Part shown: positions 60,900 to 64,000 of the stretch, one piece after another
How positions within the stretch are numbered: position 1 is the first letter of the stretch
Layout: each line of letters opens with the position of its first letter
DNA from: JAAUTS01 sp038250235
Lineage (GTDB): Bacteria > Verrucomicrobiota > Verrucomicrobiia > Methylacidiphilales > JAAUTS01
Reading direction: 5' to 3'
Assembly: GCA_038250235.1 (NCBI GenBank)
Contig: JBBSCO010000002.1
Location: forward strand, 36,744-100,743
DNA length: 64,000 nucleotides
Notes under the pieces: generated by a model
Database searches by the model: none
What the model was told of the DNA's origin: nothing
The model's input: the letters and a program-made list of their open reading frames with translations, nothing else
Position numbers and translations under genes: made by a program

Positions 60900-63800
60900 A
60901 TGAAAATGAATCAAAAGACTCCGCTGGAAATGCAGGGGAAGAGGGGGCAGATCATTGTCCTTTTGGCACTGCTTATGGTGGTGATTCTGGGTTTCGTGGC
61001 ATTGGGTATAGATGCGGGTGGAGCTTACACGGTCAAAGCCAAACTGAGCCGTGCCACCGACGCTGCGGCTCTCCGCATGGTCAACAATTTCGGTGCCTTG
61101 GATCTTACGGATGCTACACAAATTGCAGCAGAGGAAGAATTGCGTCGTAACATGGTATTTCGTGTTTTTCAGGCCAATTATCCGGAATTTTTCAATGGAA
61201 CAGATCCTCTCTGGCAGACATCTCCGGCTCCAGGCACGGCCACGGGTGCGGCGGGTAGAACGGACGTTGCCATTTATAACAGCTATCCGGCGGGCCACCC
61301 CAAGGAAGGGTTGGAAGAGAAATTTACCATCAATACCAAACAGGCGGCACTGGGCGTGCTTGAAGTCACGGTGACGGCGGATTCAGGTTACCGTGCTTTT
61401 TTTGCCCCGGCCTTGGGTGCGTTAGTGGGCGTTACCGACGATTCTTTTACTATTATCAAGATGTCTGACACGGCCACTTCCGTACGTTACCCGACAGTCA
61501 ACGTCGTCATTCTTGACCAATCCGGTTCCATGCTTAACAACGGGGGCCATGCCGTCATGGCCGGTGCTGTGGATGAGTTTGCCAAGGCCTTTTCCGATAC
61601 ACGCGATTACCTCCTCGTTGTTTCTTTTTCCTCAACCTACGATATCATTTGGCCTTCCATTACAACCGCCACGGCAAGTGGTGGACGCTACTATGTTCAG
61701 CCCGGTCTGGGTTACAATCAAGCCTCCGCCTTCAATCCTTCAAAGTCTAGGATCTTTGAGGCCGTGGAAAAAATGCCCTATGCCGGAGGAACGAACGGTG
61801 CCATCGGCATGAGAGAAGCTTTCGAGCAGATGGATCATTTCTACAGCCAGTTAAGATTGAATAATGCTGCACTGGCGGCAAAGCTCCGCGTCAACTATGT
61901 CTTTATGACGGACGGCAGTTTCAACAGCCTGCCGGCCTATGTGCGTGGACGGGGGTTTGGCATGAGCTGGAATCCGCCTGCCATCTATGGAGGCCCGGTT
62001 CAATCCACTAAAAGGGGAGAAGACGTGGCACCGGGAATCCCGATCGAGGGCACAGACTACCCTTGGTGGCACATGCGTAGACCCGTCTACGGGGGGGACA
62101 GCACAGCTGGTGCCGATGCCTATGGCACCGTTTCCAACCGCTACAAAAACAAAGAGGGCACGGCAAATTTCTCGTTTAAATATTTTGAAGGGAATGACAC
62201 GGATGACTCCGACTCAATCCCCTTTAACCTCAATACCGTTTTCAACGGTTTTGATCCTCTGGCTACGGGTTGTGTCAATGCAGCGGTAGGGGATCAGAAT
62301 GACTCTGTGGAAGCACCGTATCTGGGTGATTTTGTCAGCAATGACGAGGATTACCCTGGCCAGGCTTTCGCAGTGCGTAACGCAGGGAAGGCGACAATAG
62401 GGATACCACACTATTGGGCTACAGCGTTGGGTGTCGCCTTTGGCTATGTGAAGTCCGGGCTGCCAACTGGAGCCATTCCCTCAACAAGGGATGTCACCAT
62501 ACAGGAAACTGGCATTTTAAACGGATCGCCCATTAGTACAACTACGGGCTCAATCCGCAGGCTTCCTGATGGAGTTACGGATTTGTATTATATTGATAGT
62601 GCTGTTCCTATCATTGCCGCACAATTTGACCACGTCATGCGCTTTTGTTATGACCCCAGAAATTTTGAAATCTGGAAGACAGATGGTATGGCGGTGGGTG
62701 AGATCGGTCTCTATGGCTATGCCTTGAATTCCCGGCCGAACAGGATGGTCATACCCCAGCTGTTTTATGTGGAGCCGAATATTCCGACTTCGGCCACCAA
62801 CATGATGGTCAACAATGGTGGGTCTTCTGAGGCAAATGTCGCCACCCTTAATTACCGTCCAGGCGGACGTGTGTTCAGCAATCACTACAACTCTTTTTCC
62901 GGTGATAGCAAATACTTTGGTGTCCTAGGTTTTTTTGACGACGATGACGGCCCCAAAAAATCGGATATCAATTACCAGGCCAGAAGTGTCGGAACATTTG
63001 ATATCCAGTCCTTTTACCCCAACTTCTCCATTGGTGGCGATTCCACAACCTATCCACCTGTCCGTTATCAGCCCAAAAACTGGGTGACCATCGGTGGAAC
63101 ATCTGAAGAGGATCCTGTCGGTGCAACTGCGGCTATGCTGACGGATTTTCCCACTTTAGTAGAAATGGACAATGCTGTCAGTGTGGATTACTATGCCGAT
63201 GCCGTTGAATTTCCATCCTTTGGCGGCAACCGTTATGCGTTGTCAGGCTTTTCCTTCACCAACTTCATACGCCCCGCCTCCGTTTCTTTGAATGATGGAG
63301 GGGGCTTGCCAACTCCAACCCCGACTCCCAGAACCACGTCCAAACCCAAAATTACCCCGACCCCGCTTCCTACCCCGAAAACCAAGAAGATTGCTGCTGA
63401 GATTACAAATGTGGAGAAGACTGCCCAAGGTCTGTCCCGCGGGCACCAGGCTATACCACAGGATAAGCTTTCTTCGGATCGGCAAACCTTGTCAGGATTT
63501 TCGTTCCCGGGTCTCTTACCCAGATCCATGATCTTGGCGGCAGACGGTGGAGGTCTTCCGACACCTACACCTACGGTGACCCGGACTCCAACACCGACCC
63601 GGACTCCGACCCCGACCCCGACCCCCACCTTCACGCCGACTCCAACTCCGACAGTTACACCAACTCCCACCCCGACATTTACTCCCACGCCTACTCCGAC
63701 GCGTACTCCGACCCGCACCCCAACGCGCACGCCCACGATCACGCCGACGCCAACAATTACTCCTACCCCGACGCGCACTCCGACGCGCACTCCGACGCGC

Positions 63801-64000
63801 ACTCCGACGATCACTCGGACGCCTACCCGCACCCCGACCATTACCCCAACTCCGACTCGGACGCCTACGCGCACGCCTACCCGCACGCCGACAATCACCC
63901 CGACGCCGACGATTACACCAACACCTACGATCACTCGGACGCCTACCCGCACCCCGACCATTACCCCAACTCCGACTCGGACGCCTACGCGCACGCCTAC
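60900..64000 (+). CDS. TadG-like pilus protein with vWA domain and Thr-Pro repeat (3' end outside window)
   Basis: At least 1033 residues, with no stop before the window ends. GGAAGG lies nine bases before the ATG. The N-terminus is TadG-like: KRGQIIVLLALLMVVILGFVA and LGIDAGGAYTVKAKLSRATDAA. A von Willebrand A domain starts near residue 200 with the metal site D206-Q-S-G-S-M, then AGGTNGAIGMREAFEQM and NYVFMTDGSFN. A large beta-rich region follows to about residue 780. LSGFSF...DGGGLPTPTP occurs twice, near residues 780 and 863. A Thr-Pro/Arg linker then starts at about residue 887. It is the likely tip or surface protein of the Tad pilus. The C-terminal domain is unseen. Confidence 0.88.
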   Translation, partial: MKMNQKTPLEMQGKRGQIIVLLALLMVVILGFVALGIDAGGAYTVKAKLSRATDAAALRMVNNFGALDLTDATQIAAEEELRRNMVFRVFQANYPEFFNGTDPLWQTSPAPGTATGAAGRTDVAIYNSYPAGHPKEGLEEKFTINTKQAALGVLEVTVTADSGYRAFFAPALGALVGVTDDSFTIIKMSDTATSVRYPTVNVVILDQSGSMLNNGGHAVMAGAVDEFAKAFSDTRDYLLVVSFSSTYDIIWPSITTATASGGRYYVQPGLGYNQASAFNPSKSRIFEAVEKMPYAGGTNGAIGMREAFEQMDHFYSQLRLNNAALAAKLRVNYVFMTDGSFNSLPAYVRGRGFGMSWNPPAIYGGPVQSTKRGEDVAPGIPIEGTDYPWWHMRRPVYGGDSTAGADAYGTVSNRYKNKEGTANFSFKYFEGNDTDDSDSIPFNLNTVFNGFDPLATGCVNAAVGDQNDSVEAPYLGDFVSNDEDYPGQAFAVRNAGKATIGIPHYWATALGVAFGYVKSGLPTGAIPSTRDVTIQETGILNGSPISTTTGSIRRLPDGVTDLYYIDSAVPIIAAQFDHVMRFCYDPRNFEIWKTDGMAVGEIGLYGYALNSRPNRMVIPQLFYVEPNIPTSATNMMVNNGGSSEANVATLNYRPGGRVFSNHYNSFSGDSKYFGVLGFFDDDDGPKKSDINYQARSVGTFDIQSFYPNFSIGGDSTTYPPVRYQPKNWVTIGGTSEEDPVGATAAMLTDFPTLVEMDNAVSVDYYADAVEFPSFGGNRYALSGFSFTNFIRPASVSLNDGGGLPTPTPTPRTTSKPKITPTPLPTPKTKKIAAEITNVEKTAQGLSRGHQAIPQDKLSSDRQTLSGFSFPGLLPRSMILAADGGGLPTPTPTVTRTPTPTRTPTPTPTPTFTPTPTPTVTPTPTPTFTPTPTPTRTPTRTPTRTPTITPTPTITPTPTRTPTRTPTRTPTITRTPTRTPTITPTPTRTPTRTPTRTPTITPTPTITPTPTITRTPTRTPTITPTPTRTPTRTP
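63558..64000 (+). repeat. Thr-Pro-rich low-complexity linker coding region
   Basis: Encodes almost only Thr, Pro, Arg and Ile/Val/Phe in TPT, TRT and TIT triplets. It begins near residue 887 of the vWA protein and reaches the window end, at least 147 residues. This looks like an extended, probably rigid stalk between domains. Confidence 0.9.
63807..64000 (+). repeat. 120-bp direct repeat inside the Thr-Pro linker
   Basis: Bases 63807-63880 are identical to 63927-64000 (74 bases, as far as the window shows). The period is 120 bases, 40 residues, in frame. This is a higher-order unit above the TPT triplets, and copy number may vary. Confidence 0.85.

Noticed and set aside
63233..63994. Val-Gly-Val-Arg repeat protein on the minus strand
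   Set aside because: It is the complement of the Thr-Pro repeat of the vWA gene; no independent evidence for it.
1..64000. CRISPR array
   Set aside because: No series of regularly spaced direct repeats with unique spacers was seen; the only tandem DNA repeat is coding (Thr-Pro linker).

Overview
The window reads as chromosomal DNA of a Gram-negative bacterium. Outer-membrane parts are present: a lipoprotein-type RND outer membrane factor and a Tad secretin. Housekeeping proteins are mostly intact and recognisable, but several carry unusual signatures (GyrA, DXS, OTC). The gene content, the gyrase features and the hisC-tyrA-aroA-cmk-plsC order made me think of the Planctomycetota-Verrucomicrobiota-Chlamydiota group, most likely Verrucomicrobiota. 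That assignment is an inference from gene style, not a database result. Many genes lack a clear Shine-Dalgarno motif. I saw no rRNA, tRNA, CRISPR array or insertion sequence.

Layout. 1-3 kb: arginine operon argB-argD-argF with overlapping stops and starts (argG lies alone at 26.4 kb). 3-5.3 kb: pgsA and der. 5.5-11.6 kb: gyrB and gyrA separated by a Phd/VapB-PIN toxin-antitoxin pair. AGTCACT/AGTGACT inverted motifs occur both upstream of gyrB and in the toxin-antitoxin operator. 11.6-17 kb: a CNNM/CBS membrane protein, small membrane proteins, a YihY-type protein, nadC, and a second toxin-antitoxin pair whose toxin is frameshifted. 17-23.6 kb: a complete tripartite RND efflux operon (tetR, outer membrane factor, adaptor, pump) with a TetR-type promoter/operator. 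23.6-27.7 kb: a thioredoxin-like ferredoxin, xseB-dxs, argG. 27.7-32.4 kb: hisC-tyrA-aroA-cmk-plsC on the minus strand.

33.6-49.4 kb is the most distinctive accessory block. It holds a GT2 glycosyltransferase, a twice-frameshifted GT-C-like membrane protein, a 124-nt near-perfect inverted repeat, a HAD-UbiA fusion, a DprE1 homologue, a DprE2 homologue, and four large polytopic membrane proteins, one of 1455 residues ending in a DUF2298/YYY-type domain. The middle three genes together look like the decaprenylphosphoryl-arabinose pathway of mycobacteria, with a HAD phosphatase fused to the phosphoribosyltransferase. The large membrane proteins are then candidates for polyprenyl-phosphate-sugar-dependent glycosyltransferases building or attaching an envelope glycan.

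49.5-64 kb: a secreted alpha/beta-hydrolase-like protein without its nucleophile serine, a secreted papain-like (C39-type) protein, and then a Tad/Flp pilus locus (cpaB, cpaC, cpaE, cpaF, tadB, tadC, two TadE-like pseudopilins). The locus ends with a very long TadG-like protein with a von Willebrand A domain, which runs off the window through a Thr-Pro-rich tandem repeat. No Flp pilin and no prepilin peptidase are visible in this locus.
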